From positions 96,118-160,117 of the forward strand of contig NZ_BSFQ01000014.1 of assembly GCF_027922425.1 (NCBI RefSeq): a DNA stretch of 64,000 bases, in the 5' to 3' direction. Each line of letters opens with the position of its first letter. The first letter of the stretch is position 1. The notes under the pieces were generated by a model. That model was not told the DNA's origin. It saw only the letters and a program-made list of their open reading frames with translations, and ran no database searches. Below are positions 49,042-56,573 of the stretch, in pieces. This stretch comes from Pseudonocardia halophobica. Lineage in GTDB: Bacteria; Actinomycetota; Actinomycetes; Mycobacteriales; Pseudonocardiaceae. A program made the translations under genes and the position numbers.

Positions 49042-49124
49042 CAGGTCAAGAGCGCCAGCGCCAAGCCCCGGCTCGCTGGCCGGCAACCCTCCTCCGCGGT
49101 GGGGTGCTCCGGGTGACGACCGGG
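49042..49124 (+). ncRNA. SAM-IV riboswitch
   Basis: The actinobacterial SAM-IV pattern is read directly: AGGTCAAGAGCGCCAGCG, CAAGCCCCGGCTCGCTGG, CCGGCAACCCTCC, CGCGGTGGGGTGCTCCGGG and closing GTGACGACC; the ends (GGTC / GACC) form P1. It binds S-adenosylmethionine and usually switches off downstream genes when SAM is abundant. The ribosome site of the next gene (GGGAGGATC, 49201-49209) can pair with GATCC just before it, a simple hairpin that could be the switch. Confidence 0.85.
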
Positions 49125-49213
49125 CCGCCGCGGACCCGCGGCCGGCAAGCGCGGACCCTTCCGTCCGGTACCTCGTGCCGCACCGGGTCCAGAGTGATCC
49201 GGGAGGATCCACG

Positions 49214-50707
49214 ATGTCCGACGTCCGCACCCAGGTCGACACCCAGGTCAGCACTCAGGTCGGCACTCACGTCGGCTCGGCGCCGCTCTGCACCGAGGCC
49301 CCGGGCTGCACGGCCGCCGAGGAGCCCACGCGCACCGCGACCGCCGCGACGACCCCGACCACCGCCCCCACCACGGCCCCGGCGGCGACGCCCCTGCCCG
49401 AGCTCGTCGGCACCGGGCTCCCGGTCCCGCTGGTCGACGGCCGCACCGTGCCGTACGCGAACCTCGACCTCGCCGCGAGCGCCCCCGCGCTGCGGGCGGT
49501 CGCCGACCACGTCGCCGAGCTCCTCCCCTACTACTCGAGCGTGCACCGCGGCGCCGGCTACGCCTCGCAGGTCTGCACCTCGGTCCTCGAGGGCGCCCGG
49601 GACACGGTGGCCCGGTTCGTCGGGGCGCGCGCCGACGACGTCGTCGTGTTCACCCGCAACACCACGGACGCGCTCAACCTGCTCGCCGGCGCGGTCCCCG
49701 GCTCCACGCTGTGCCTCGACGTCGAGCACCACGCCACGCTGCTCGCCTGGCGCGGCACCGACCACCGCGTGCTGCGGGCGCCGGACACCGTCGGCGAGAC
49801 GCTCGATCTCCTCCGGGACGCGCTGACCGCCGAGCGGACCGCCCTGCTGGCGATCACCGGCGCCTCCAACGTCACCGGCGAGATCCTGCCGCTCGACGAG
49901 ATCTGCGCGATCGCGCGCGCCGCCGGCACCCGGGTGGTGCTCGACGCCGCCCAGCTCGCCCCGCACCGCCGGGTCGACATCGCGGCGTCCGGCGTGGACT
50001 ACGTGGTGCTGTCCGGGCATAAGCTCTACGCCCCCTACGGCGCCGGCGCGTTGATCGGGCGGCGGGACTGGCTCGACGTCGCCGCCCCGTACCTCGCCGG
50101 CGGCGGCGCGGTCCGGTCGGTCGGCGTCGAGGACCGCACCGCCGAGGTCAGCTGGGCCCCGGCGCCGCACCGGCACGAGGCCGGCACGCCGAACGTCCTC
50201 GGTGCCGCCGCCCTCGCCGCCGCCTGCCGCGCGCTGGACCCGGTGATCGACGAGATCGCCCCCGCCCACGAGCGCGCCCTGCTCGCGCGCCTGGTCAGCG
50301 GGCTGTCCGGGATCGCCGGCGTCCGTCCCCTGCGCATCTGGGCGGACGCGCCGGACCGGGTCGCGGTGGCCTCGTTCACCGTCACCGACGTCCCGGCCGG
50401 GCTCGTCGCCGCGGCGCTGTCCGCCGAGCACGGCATCGGGGTGCGCGACGGGCGCTTCTGCGCCCACCCGCTGCTCGCCCGCCTCGCCGGCGGCGCCGAC
50501 GCGGTGCGCGTCAGCCTCGGCCTGAGCACGTCCGAGGAGGACGTCGACCGGCTGGTCGAGGCCGTCCGCACGGTCGCCACCGCGGGTCCGAAGTGGGACT
50601 ACCGGGAGGTCGACGGCCGGTGGACCCCGACCCCGGACCCGCGCGACCTCGACCCGCTGCGGCTGGGCGCCGTGGCCTGGCCGGGCGGGGCGGCCTGCGG
50701 GCACTGA
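49214..50707 (+). CDS. Class V aminotransferase (cysteine-desulfurase/selenocysteine-lyase-like) with repetitive N terminus
   Basis: 497 residues from the ATG at 49214 behind GGGAGGA. Residues about 1-25 carry four TQV-type repeats from 12-bp DNA repeats, followed by a Thr/Ala/Pro linker to about 65. The PLP domain runs from about 70 to 450: SVHRGAGYAS, FTRNTTDALNLLA, the aspartate in VVLDAAQLAPH, and the PLP lysine in LSGHKLYAPYGAGAL. A SufS-like active-site cysteine is not clear; RFCAHPLL near 415 is a candidate. Under a SAM-IV riboswitch it probably acts in methionine/cysteine-related sulfur chemistry. Confidence 0.85.
   Translation: MSDVRTQVDTQVSTQVGTHVGSAPLCTEAPGCTAAEEPTRTATAATTPTTAPTTAPAATPLPELVGTGLPVPLVDGRTVPYANLDLAASAPALRAVADHVAELLPYYSSVHRGAGYASQVCTSVLEGARDTVARFVGARADDVVVFTRNTTDALNLLAGAVPGSTLCLDVEHHATLLAWRGTDHRVLRAPDTVGETLDLLRDALTAERTALLAITGASNVTGEILPLDEICAIARAAGTRVVLDAAQLAPHRRVDIAASGVDYVVLSGHKLYAPYGAGALIGRRDWLDVAAPYLAGGGAVRSVGVEDRTAEVSWAPAPHRHEAGTPNVLGAAALAAACRALDPVIDEIAPAHERALLARLVSGLSGIAGVRPLRIWADAPDRVAVASFTVTDVPAGLVAAALSAEHGIGVRDGRFCAHPLLARLAGGADAVRVSLGLSTSEEDVDRLVEAVRTVATAGPKWDYREVDGRWTPTPDPRDLDPLRLGAVAWPGGAACGH
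49226..49273 (+). repeat. Four 12-bp tandem repeats in the 5' end of the aminotransferase gene
   Basis: Units of the type CGCACCCAGGTC, GACACCCAGGTC, AGCACTCAGGTC, GGCACTCACGTC encode (R/D/S/G)T(Q/H)V four times. The in-frame 12-bp period means copy-number change would not break the gene. Confidence 0.8.
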
Positions 50708-50725
50708 TCAGCCCGCCACAGGGTG

Positions 50726-50748
50726 GCCCCGTCGCCGGGCGGCGGGGC
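50726..50748 (+). terminator. Hairpin terminator after the aminotransferase gene
   Basis: GCCCCGTCGCC and GGCGGCGGGGC pair along about 10 positions with one G-U pair, 19 bases after the stop codon. Very GC-rich and without a T run. Confidence 0.55.
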
Positions 50749-50816
50749 GCACCGCTCGGCCTGTGCGGTCGGGTGGACGGGCGCACCGTCGGCGCGTCAC
50801 CGTCGTTTCCCCGCAG

Positions 50817-50837
50817 GGTTGGGTGGTACACCCACCC
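50817..50837. promoter_or_regulatory. Inverted repeat upstream of the GH13 gene
   Basis: GGTTGGGTG, GTA, CACCCACCC: a 9-base arm with eight matching positions, 38 bases before the GH13 start. It could be an operator or a 5' hairpin in the mRNA. Confidence 0.4.
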
Positions 50838-50874
50838 CGGGCGACGACCGGGTCGCGGCGAGCACGGAGAGTAG

Positions 50875-53139
50875 ATGTCAGACGACGCAGCGCTGTCCGA
50901 GGGACAGGCCGGGGACGGTGCGGAGCAGCAGCCCCACGAGCCCAGTGAGATCACGTACGCGGAACACCTCCATCCGGCGCGCCCACGGACCCTCCGCCAT
51001 CGCGCCCGGGCCAAGTCGCCCGTCGTCCGGCGCTCGGTGGCGAAGGACGGCGCGGCGACCGGGGAGAACCCCGCCTACGTCTCCTGGCTGCTCAGCCAGT
51101 CGATGCTTGCCGACTCCAACGAGATCGCCCGGCAGTTCTCCGGCCAGGGCACGATGTGGCAGAACCCCTTCGCCGACCCCGGCCCGCGCCAGGCCGTCGA
51201 GTCCGCGTCGGTGTGGTTCACGGCCTACCCGATCTCGCTGATCACCCGGCCCGGGCAGTCCTTCCTGGCCTCGTTGGGCGACGAGGCGCTCTGGAACGCC
51301 TTCTGCACGATCGGCATCGAGGCGATCCACACCGGACCGGTCAAGCGCGCGGGCGGCATCTCGGGCTGGCAGTACACGTCCAGTGTCGACGGCCACTTCG
51401 ACCGGATCGGCACGGAGATCGACCCCGCCTTCGGCACCGAGGCCGAGTTCCGCGCGATGTGCGGCATGGCCACGTGGTCCGGCGGCACGATCATCGACGA
51501 CATCGTGCCCGGTCACACCGGCAAGGGCGCGGACTTCCGGCTCGCCGAGATGAAGTACGCCGACTACCCCGGCATCTACCACATGGTGGAGATCGAGGAG
51601 GAGGACTGGAACCTCCTGCCCGAGGTGCCGCCGGGCCGCGACTCGGTGAATCTCGACGTGCCCACCGAAGAGGCCCTGGAGAAGGCCGGGTACATCATCG
51701 GCCGGCTGCAGCGGGTGATCTTCTACGCCCCGGGCGTCAAGGAGACGAACTGGAGCGCGACCAAACCGGTGGTCGGCGTCGACGGCGTGGCCCGGCGGTG
51801 GGTGTACCTGCACTACTTCAAGGACGGGCAGCCCTCGATCAACTGGCTCGATCCGTCCTTCGCCGGCATGCGGCTGGTCATCGGCGACGCCGTGCACTCG
51901 CTGGCCGACCTCGGCTCCGGCGCGCTGCGGCTCGACGCCAACGGCTTCCTCGGCGTCGAGAAGAGTGCCGAGGGCATGCCGGCCTGGTCCGAGGGGCACC
52001 CGCTCTCGTCCGCGGCCAACCACCTCATCGCCAGCATGGTGCGCAAGCTGGGCGGGTTCACCTTCCAGGAGCTGAACCTGACGATCGACGACATCCGCGC
52101 CACCTCCGAGGCCGGCCCGGACCTGTCCTACGACTTCGTCAACCGCCCCGCCTACCACCACGCGCTGGTCACCGGCGACACCGAGTTCCTGCGGCTGACC
52201 CAGCGGACCTCGCTCGAGCTGGGGGTCGACCCCGCCGGGCTGGTGCACGCGCTGCAGAACCACGACGAGCTGACCTACGAGCTCGTGCACTGGGCCACGG
52301 GGCACCGCGACGACCTCTACCCGTTCGCCGGCGAGCAGCTCACCGGCGAGCAGCTCGCCGAGCGCGTGCGCGCGGACCTCACCGCCGCTCTGACCGGCGA
52401 CGCCGCGCCGTACAACCGGGTGTTCACGACCAACGGCATCGCCTGCACCACGGCGACCGTCATCGCCGCGACGCTCGGGCTGTCCTCGCTCGACGCGATC
52501 ACGGACGAGGACGTTCCCGAGATCATGCGGGTGCACCTGCTGCTGGCGATGTACAACGCTCTGCAGCCGGGCGTCTTCGCCCTCTCCGGCTGGGACCTCA
52601 CGGGCATGCTCACCCTGCCGGCCGACGAGGTCGCCGAGCTGATCGCCGAGGGCGACACCCGCTGGATCCACCGCGCCGCGCACGACCTCATGGGCACCGC
52701 CCCGCAAGCGGTGAAGTCCGCGTCCGGGATGCCGCGCGGCCGTTCGCTCTACGGTCCCCTGCCCGAGCAGCTGGAGGACGAGCGCAGCTTCGCCCGGCAG
52801 CTGCAGGCGATCCTGGCCGTCCGGTCCCGCTACGGGATCGCGGTGGCGCGGCAGGTCGACATCCCGGACGTCTCGCACCGCGGCATGCTCGTGCTGGTCC
52901 ACGAGCTCGACCCGGGCGAGGACGACGGCCGCCGGATGCACGTCACGGTGCTGAACTTCGCCGCCGAGGCCGTGGTCGGCACCGTGCGCTCCGAGCACCT
53001 CGTGCCCGGCAGCCGGGTCATCGACATGTTCACCGACAAGGAGTGCGGCGTCGTCGACGACCTGCAGGCCTTCGTCGTGGAGCTCGAGCCGCACCAGGGG
53101 CACTCGCTGCTGCTGGAGGTCCCCGAAGACCCGCGCTGA
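50875..53139 (+). CDS. GH13 alpha-amylase family enzyme, trehalose-synthase-like
   Basis: 754 residues behind GGAGAG. After a ~60-residue charged N terminus the TIM barrel begins (WLLSQSMLADSNEIARQF). All three GH13 catalytic acids are present: nucleophile D354 in LRLDANGFLG, acid E399 in FQELNLT and D464 in LQNHDELTYEL. The signature DIVPGHTGKG replaces the usual amylase region I. The form is that of trehalose-synthase-like GH13 proteins that isomerise maltose or act on glycogen; no other trehalose gene is near, so the substrate stays open. A C-terminal beta domain closes the protein. Confidence 0.82.
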   Translation: MSDDAALSEGQAGDGAEQQPHEPSEITYAEHLHPARPRTLRHRARAKSPVVRRSVAKDGAATGENPAYVSWLLSQSMLADSNEIARQFSGQGTMWQNPFADPGPRQAVESASVWFTAYPISLITRPGQSFLASLGDEALWNAFCTIGIEAIHTGPVKRAGGISGWQYTSSVDGHFDRIGTEIDPAFGTEAEFRAMCGMATWSGGTIIDDIVPGHTGKGADFRLAEMKYADYPGIYHMVEIEEEDWNLLPEVPPGRDSVNLDVPTEEALEKAGYIIGRLQRVIFYAPGVKETNWSATKPVVGVDGVARRWVYLHYFKDGQPSINWLDPSFAGMRLVIGDAVHSLADLGSGALRLDANGFLGVEKSAEGMPAWSEGHPLSSAANHLIASMVRKLGGFTFQELNLTIDDIRATSEAGPDLSYDFVNRPAYHHALVTGDTEFLRLTQRTSLELGVDPAGLVHALQNHDELTYELVHWATGHRDDLYPFAGEQLTGEQLAERVRADLTAALTGDAAPYNRVFTTNGIACTTATVIAATLGLSSLDAITDEDVPEIMRVHLLLAMYNALQPGVFALSGWDLTGMLTLPADEVAELIAEGDTRWIHRAAHDLMGTAPQAVKSASGMPRGRSLYGPLPEQLEDERSFARQLQAILAVRSRYGIAVARQVDIPDVSHRGMLVLVHELDPGEDDGRRMHVTVLNFAAEAVVGTVRSEHLVPGSRVIDMFTDKECGVVDDLQAFVVELEPHQGHSLLLEVPEDPR

Positions 53140-53148
53140 CGCGCCCGT

Positions 53149-53176
53149 GCGCGGCGGCCGGTGCCACCCGCCGCGC
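53149..53176. terminator. Bidirectional hairpin terminator
   Basis: GCGCGGCGG and CCGCCGCGC form a 9-bp stem with a 10-base loop between the convergent GH13 and SDR genes. Confidence 0.6.
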
Positions 53177-53178
53177 GG

Positions 53179-54081
53179 TCAGGCCGCCGTCGTGCTGCGG
53201 AAGTAGTGCCCCTTCCCCAGGTCGTCGAGCAGACCGGGGTGCGTCGGCTCCCAGCCGAGGTCCGTGCGCGTCAGCTCGTTCGAGGCCGGGCAGTCGAGGG
53301 CGAAGAAGCCGCCGAGCCAGCCGAAGTGCTCGGTGGCCCGCTCGGCGGGCACCGGCACGACGGGCAGGTCGAGCCCGCGCCCGATGGCCTCGGCGATCGC
53401 CCGTGCGGGCACCCCCTGCTCGGCCACGCCGTGCAGGACCGAGCCCGCGCGGGCCTGCTCCACCGCGAGGCGGACGAGGACGCCGGCGTCGCGCCGGTGC
53501 ACGGCGGGCCACCGGTTGGTCCCGTCGCCGACGTAGCCGGAGACGCCCTGCGTCCGGGCGATGTCCACCAGCCTGGCCACGAACCCGTGGTCGCCGGCGC
53601 CGTGGACCGTGGGGGCGAAGCGCACGACCGACGAGCGCACCCCGCGGTCCGCGAGTGCGAGCGTGGCCGTGGCGTTGGCCGTCCGGGGGTGCGCGGCGGG
53701 GTCCGGCTCGTCGCGCTCGGTCGCGACGCGGCCGGGCGCGAGGCCGGCGACGCCCGAGGCGATGACGAGGGGCCGGCCGGTTCCCTCCAGAGCTCCGCCG
53801 ATCGCCTCGATCGCGGCGAGGTCGATCCGCGCGGCCTCGGCCATCTGGGAGAAGTCGTGGTGGTAGGCGAGGTGGACGACGCCGTCGGAGCCGGCCGCGG
53901 CGGCCCGCAGGCCGTCCAGGTCGTCGAGGCCACCGCGGTGCACCTCGGCGCCCAGGGCGGCGACGGCGGCCGCGGCGGAGTCCGAGCGGGCCAGGCCGAG
54001 CACCTGGTGCCCCGCCCCCTGCAGCTCGCGGACGGCGGCCGAGCCGATCCAGCCGGACGCCCCGGTGACGAAGACGCGCAT
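53179..54081 (-). CDS. NAD-dependent epimerase/dehydratase (extended SDR)
   Basis: 300 residues from the ATG at 54081 (GGGAGGG upstream; the longer frame from 54108 runs across the operator). Cofactor motif VFVTGASGWIGSAAVREL at 3-20, the DGVVHLAYHHDF segment (about 75-86), FAPTVHGAGDHGFVARL and AVHRRDAGVLVRLAVE fit this group. The YxxxK active site is not clearly placed, so it may be a non-catalytic or reductase-type member. Divergent tetR with twin operators lies upstream. Confidence 0.85.
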   Translation of the reverse strand: MRVFVTGASGWIGSAAVRELQGAGHQVLGLARSDSAAAAVAALGAEVHRGGLDDLDGLRAAAAGSDGVVHLAYHHDFSQMAEAARIDLAAIEAIGGALEGTGRPLVIASGVAGLAPGRVATERDEPDPAAHPRTANATATLALADRGVRSSVVRFAPTVHGAGDHGFVARLVDIARTQGVSGYVGDGTNRWPAVHRRDAGVLVRLAVEQARAGSVLHGVAEQGVPARAIAEAIGRGLDLPVVPVPAERATEHFGWLGGFFALDCPASNELTRTDLGWEPTHPGLLDDLGKGHYFRSTTAA

Positions 54082-54100
54082 GGGAACCCTCCCGAGTTCT

Positions 54101-54119
54101 GATGTCACTTGGTGACATC
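54101..54119. promoter_or_regulatory. TetR operator, copy 1 (GATGTCAC-N3-GTGACATC)
   Basis: A perfect 8-bp inverted repeat with a 3-base spacer, 20 bases upstream of the SDR start. A second, slightly weaker copy begins 31 bases on (three DNA turns), toward the tetR gene. Confidence 0.7.
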
Positions 54120-54131
54120 ACCCTACGCCTC

Positions 54132-54150
54132 GATGTCAGCGAGTGTCATC
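54132..54150. promoter_or_regulatory. TetR operator, copy 2
   Basis: GATGTCAG, three bases, GTGTCATC: six of eight positions palindromic, same spacing as copy 1, 16 bases upstream of the tetR start, where binding would block its promoter. Confidence 0.6.
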
Positions 54151-54165
54151 ACTAGACTCCCACGG

Positions 54166-54726
54166 ATGGGTCGCTGGGAGCCGAACGCGAGCGGGCGCCT
54201 GCGCGAGGCCGCCCTCGACCTCTACGTCGAGCGCGGCTTCGAGCAGACCACGGTCGCCGAGATCGCCGCCCGCGCCGGCCTCACGGCGCGCACGTTCTTC
54301 CGGCACTTCGCCGACAAGCGGGAGGTGCTGTTCGCCGGCTCGGAGCTGCTGGAGGAGCACATGGTCGAGGCGCTCGACCGGGCCCCGGAGGCGGCGTCGC
54401 CGATGGAGGCGGTCGGGGCGGCCCTCGACGCCGCCGCGGGCACCCTCGGCCGGAACCGGGACTTCTCCCGCCGGCGCCACCTCGTCATCGTCGCCAACGG
54501 CGAGCTGCAGGAGCGCGAGCTGATCAAGATGACCAGGCTGGCGACGGCCCTGACCGAGGGGCTGCGCCGGCGCGGCGTGGCCGAGGGGGACGCGCGGCTG
54601 GCCGCCGAGGCGGGGGTCGCCGTCCTGCGGGTGGCCTTCGAGCGGTGGGTCACCGAACCCGAGGAGCGGGACCTGGCGCTCGTGATGCGCGAGTCCGTCG
54701 AGCGGCTGCGCTCCCTCACACGCTGA
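54166..54726 (+). CDS. TetR-family transcriptional regulator
   Basis: 186 residues from the ATG at 54166; the longer frame from 54109 would run through the operators. HTH: AALDLYVERGFEQTTVAEIAARAGLTARTFFRHFADKREVLF (core GLTARTFFRHFADKREVL). The C-terminal domain is helical with RRRHLVIVANGELQERE. It is divergent from the SDR gene and surely binds the twin GATGTCAC palindromes between them. A GTG-less, short 5' region suggests a leaderless mRNA. Confidence 0.88.
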   Translation: MGRWEPNASGRLREAALDLYVERGFEQTTVAEIAARAGLTARTFFRHFADKREVLFAGSELLEEHMVEALDRAPEAASPMEAVGAALDAAAGTLGRNRDFSRRRHLVIVANGELQERELIKMTRLATALTEGLRRRGVAEGDARLAAEAGVAVLRVAFERWVTEPEERDLALVMRESVERLRSLTR

Positions 54727-54732
54727 CGCAGG

Positions 54733-55010
54733 TCCTCCCCGGCCAGGCCCGCCGGCCCGGTGAGGTGGTCGGCCAGCATCATCAGCGCCGTCAGGTGGTC
54801 GACCGGGACCCGAAAGAAGCCCTGTAGCTGCCCGGCGTGCAGGTCCATGGTCGGCACCCGGTCGACGCCGACGGCCTCCAGCGTCCGCGGCACGACTCGG
54901 GCCGAGATCGGCTCGCGTGCCGCCGACTTCTTGTCCTGCCGCGGGTAGCCGTACCAGGGCGTCACGGCGGCCACGCGGTGGGCGCTGGCCGCGATCGCGG
55001 CGTGTGGTCC
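54733..55010 (-). pseudogene. prs: Internal fragment of ribose-phosphate pyrophosphokinase (prs)
   Basis: About 92 codons on the minus strand match the middle of PRPP synthetase: AASAHRVAAVTPWYGYPRQDKK, the catalytic flexible loop with REPISARVV, VDRVPTMDLHAGQLQGFF and PVDHLTALMMLADHL. A whole Prs is about 320 residues; both the nucleotide-binding N terminus and the PRPP-binding C terminus are missing, and there is no start. The piece ends right at the neighbouring genes, so it is a leftover of a deletion or transfer, not a working gene. Confidence 0.75.
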
Positions 55011-55014
55011 CGCG

Positions 55015-55986
55015 TCAGGCCCGGCGCCGCTCCGATCCGGCCAGCTCGTCCTCGATCCGCGGCCCGTGCGGCATACCGCCGCGCGCCCCGCTCTCCGCGA
55101 CCGACAGCGCGGCCGCCACCACCGCGCGTCGAACCGCCCGCGGCGCCGTCTCCCCTGCCGCCAGACCGGCAGCCAGGACGCCGTTGAACGTGTCGCCGGC
55201 GCCGGTGGTGTCCCGGACCGCGGGCGCCGGATGGGCCGGGACGTGCTCGACACCGCCGCCGGGGTCGACGACGAGTGCCCCCTCCCCGCCCAGGGTCACC
55301 ACGACCTCCGCGTTTGTCCGGCGCGCCAGCGCTGTCGCGCGCTCCTCGACCGAGCCGCCTGCGTCGCCGTCGGACGACAGGGGCGCCAGATCCCGGATCT
55401 CGGTGGTGTTGGGGGTCAGCACCGGCCCGTGCCGCAGCAGCCGGCCGATCACCGGCAGCACGGGCGCCGGGTTCACGACGCACCGGATTCCTCGTGCCGC
55501 AGCGGTCTCGACCGCGGCGGCCACGGCCTCCTCGGGAATCTCCGTGCTGACCAGCACGCACCCGGCCCAGCCCGCCGATCCGGCGACGGCCGAACGCACG
55601 GCCTCCGGGTCGACGGCCATGTTGGCCCCGCCGCCCACCGCGATCTGGTTCTCGCCGGCCGCGTCGACCACGATCAGCGCCACCCCGGTCGGCACGTCGT
55701 CCAGCACCGCGACCGCGTCGACGTCGATGCCCTCGGCGCGCAGCTCGGCCACCGCCCCGGACCCGACGTCGTCGGCGCCGACGGCCCCGACGTACCGGAC
55801 CTCGGCGCCCGCGCGCGCCGCGGCCACCGCCGCGTTGGCGCCCTTGCCGCCGCCGAACCGCTCCACCCCGGGCCCGACCACGGTCTCACCGGGGCCGGGC
55901 AGCCGCGGCGCCCGCACCACCATGTCGACGTTGACCGCGCCGACCACGAGGACCCGCGCCGGCACGCCCTCCCCGCGTTCGGTCAC
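55015..55986 (-). CDS. Ribokinase-like sugar kinase (PfkB family)
   Basis: 323 residues from the GTG at 55986, which overlaps the upstream stop (a GTG at 55965 is possible). PfkB marks: VVGAVNVDMVVRAPRLP near the start, GGGKGANAAVAAARAGA (sugar binding), TPNTTEIRDL, VTLGGEGALVV and the catalytic DTTGAGDTFNGVL near 270. This set is typical of ribokinase, which phosphorylates ribose at O5. Next to a prs remnant, the region may once have handled ribose to PRPP, but that is only a guess. Confidence 0.85.
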   Translation of the reverse strand: MTERGEGVPARVLVVGAVNVDMVVRAPRLPGPGETVVGPGVERFGGGKGANAAVAAARAGAEVRYVGAVGADDVGSGAVAELRAEGIDVDAVAVLDDVPTGVALIVVDAAGENQIAVGGGANMAVDPEAVRSAVAGSAGWAGCVLVSTEIPEEAVAAAVETAAARGIRCVVNPAPVLPVIGRLLRHGPVLTPNTTEIRDLAPLSSDGDAGGSVEERATALARRTNAEVVVTLGGEGALVVDPGGGVEHVPAHPAPAVRDTTGAGDTFNGVLAAGLAAGETAPRAVRRAVVAAALSVAESGARGGMPHGPRIEDELAGSERRRA

Positions 55987-56387
55987 GGGCGGGAGAGCAG
56001 GCGGGCGAGGGTGTCGAGGTCGGCCTGCACCGCGGCGAGGTCCCGCTGCACGTCCACGTCGCTCATGTCCGGCCGCTGCCGGACCGTGAAGACGAGGTCG
56101 CAGCCGTCCTCGTTGGGCAGCACCCGGACCGGGTTCGAGACGACCTCCCCGCTGGGCAGCGTGACGTCGTGGTCGAGCACGCCGAACTCGTTGCGCGGGG
56201 CGAAGGCGATCTCCACCGTGCCCATCGGCGACTCGGTGATCCACCGCCCCTCGTGCAGCTCGACGCTCGACGAGGCGAGGCCGGCCGCCCACCGGGGCAG
56301 GTTGGTGGGGTCGGCGACGAAGGCGTAGACCTCGGCCGCGGGCGCCTCGATCCGGACGCCGAGGTGCCGGCTCGGGAGAGTGGACAC
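55983..56387 (-). CDS. SRPBCC (START-like) family protein
   Basis: 134 residues from a GTG at 56387, six bases after AAGGA; an ATG at 56393 sits too close to that site. The START-like pattern is IEAPAAEVYAFVADPTNLPRWAAGL, then PMGTVEIAFAPRNEFGVLDHDV and a C-terminal helix DLAAVQADLDTLARLL. The fold binds hydrophobic ligands; the function is not known. Coupled to the kinase by a GTGA overlap. Confidence 0.8.
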   Translation of the reverse strand: MSTLPSRHLGVRIEAPAAEVYAFVADPTNLPRWAAGLASSSVELHEGRWITESPMGTVEIAFAPRNEFGVLDHDVTLPSGEVVSNPVRVLPNEDGCDLVFTVRQRPDMSDVDVQRDLAAVQADLDTLARLLSRP

Positions 56388-56573
56388 GGGCATTCCTTCC
56401 GCTCGGGCCGCCCACCCTGCCACGCACCCCCGACAGGATCACCCGGCCGCCCGTCACCATGACCACGAGTTGGTGCGCCACGGCAGCCGACACAGCCGCC
56501 AGGTACCGCAAGCAGCGATCATGGACCGGGAAGGCCGCCACCAACGCCACGGCATACGGAGCGGGACGGACCC

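Noticed and set aside
48547..49116. 189-codon plus-strand frame across the intergenic sulfur region
   Set aside because: No ribosome site, no protein pattern, and it runs through the promoter and SAM-IV riboswitch.
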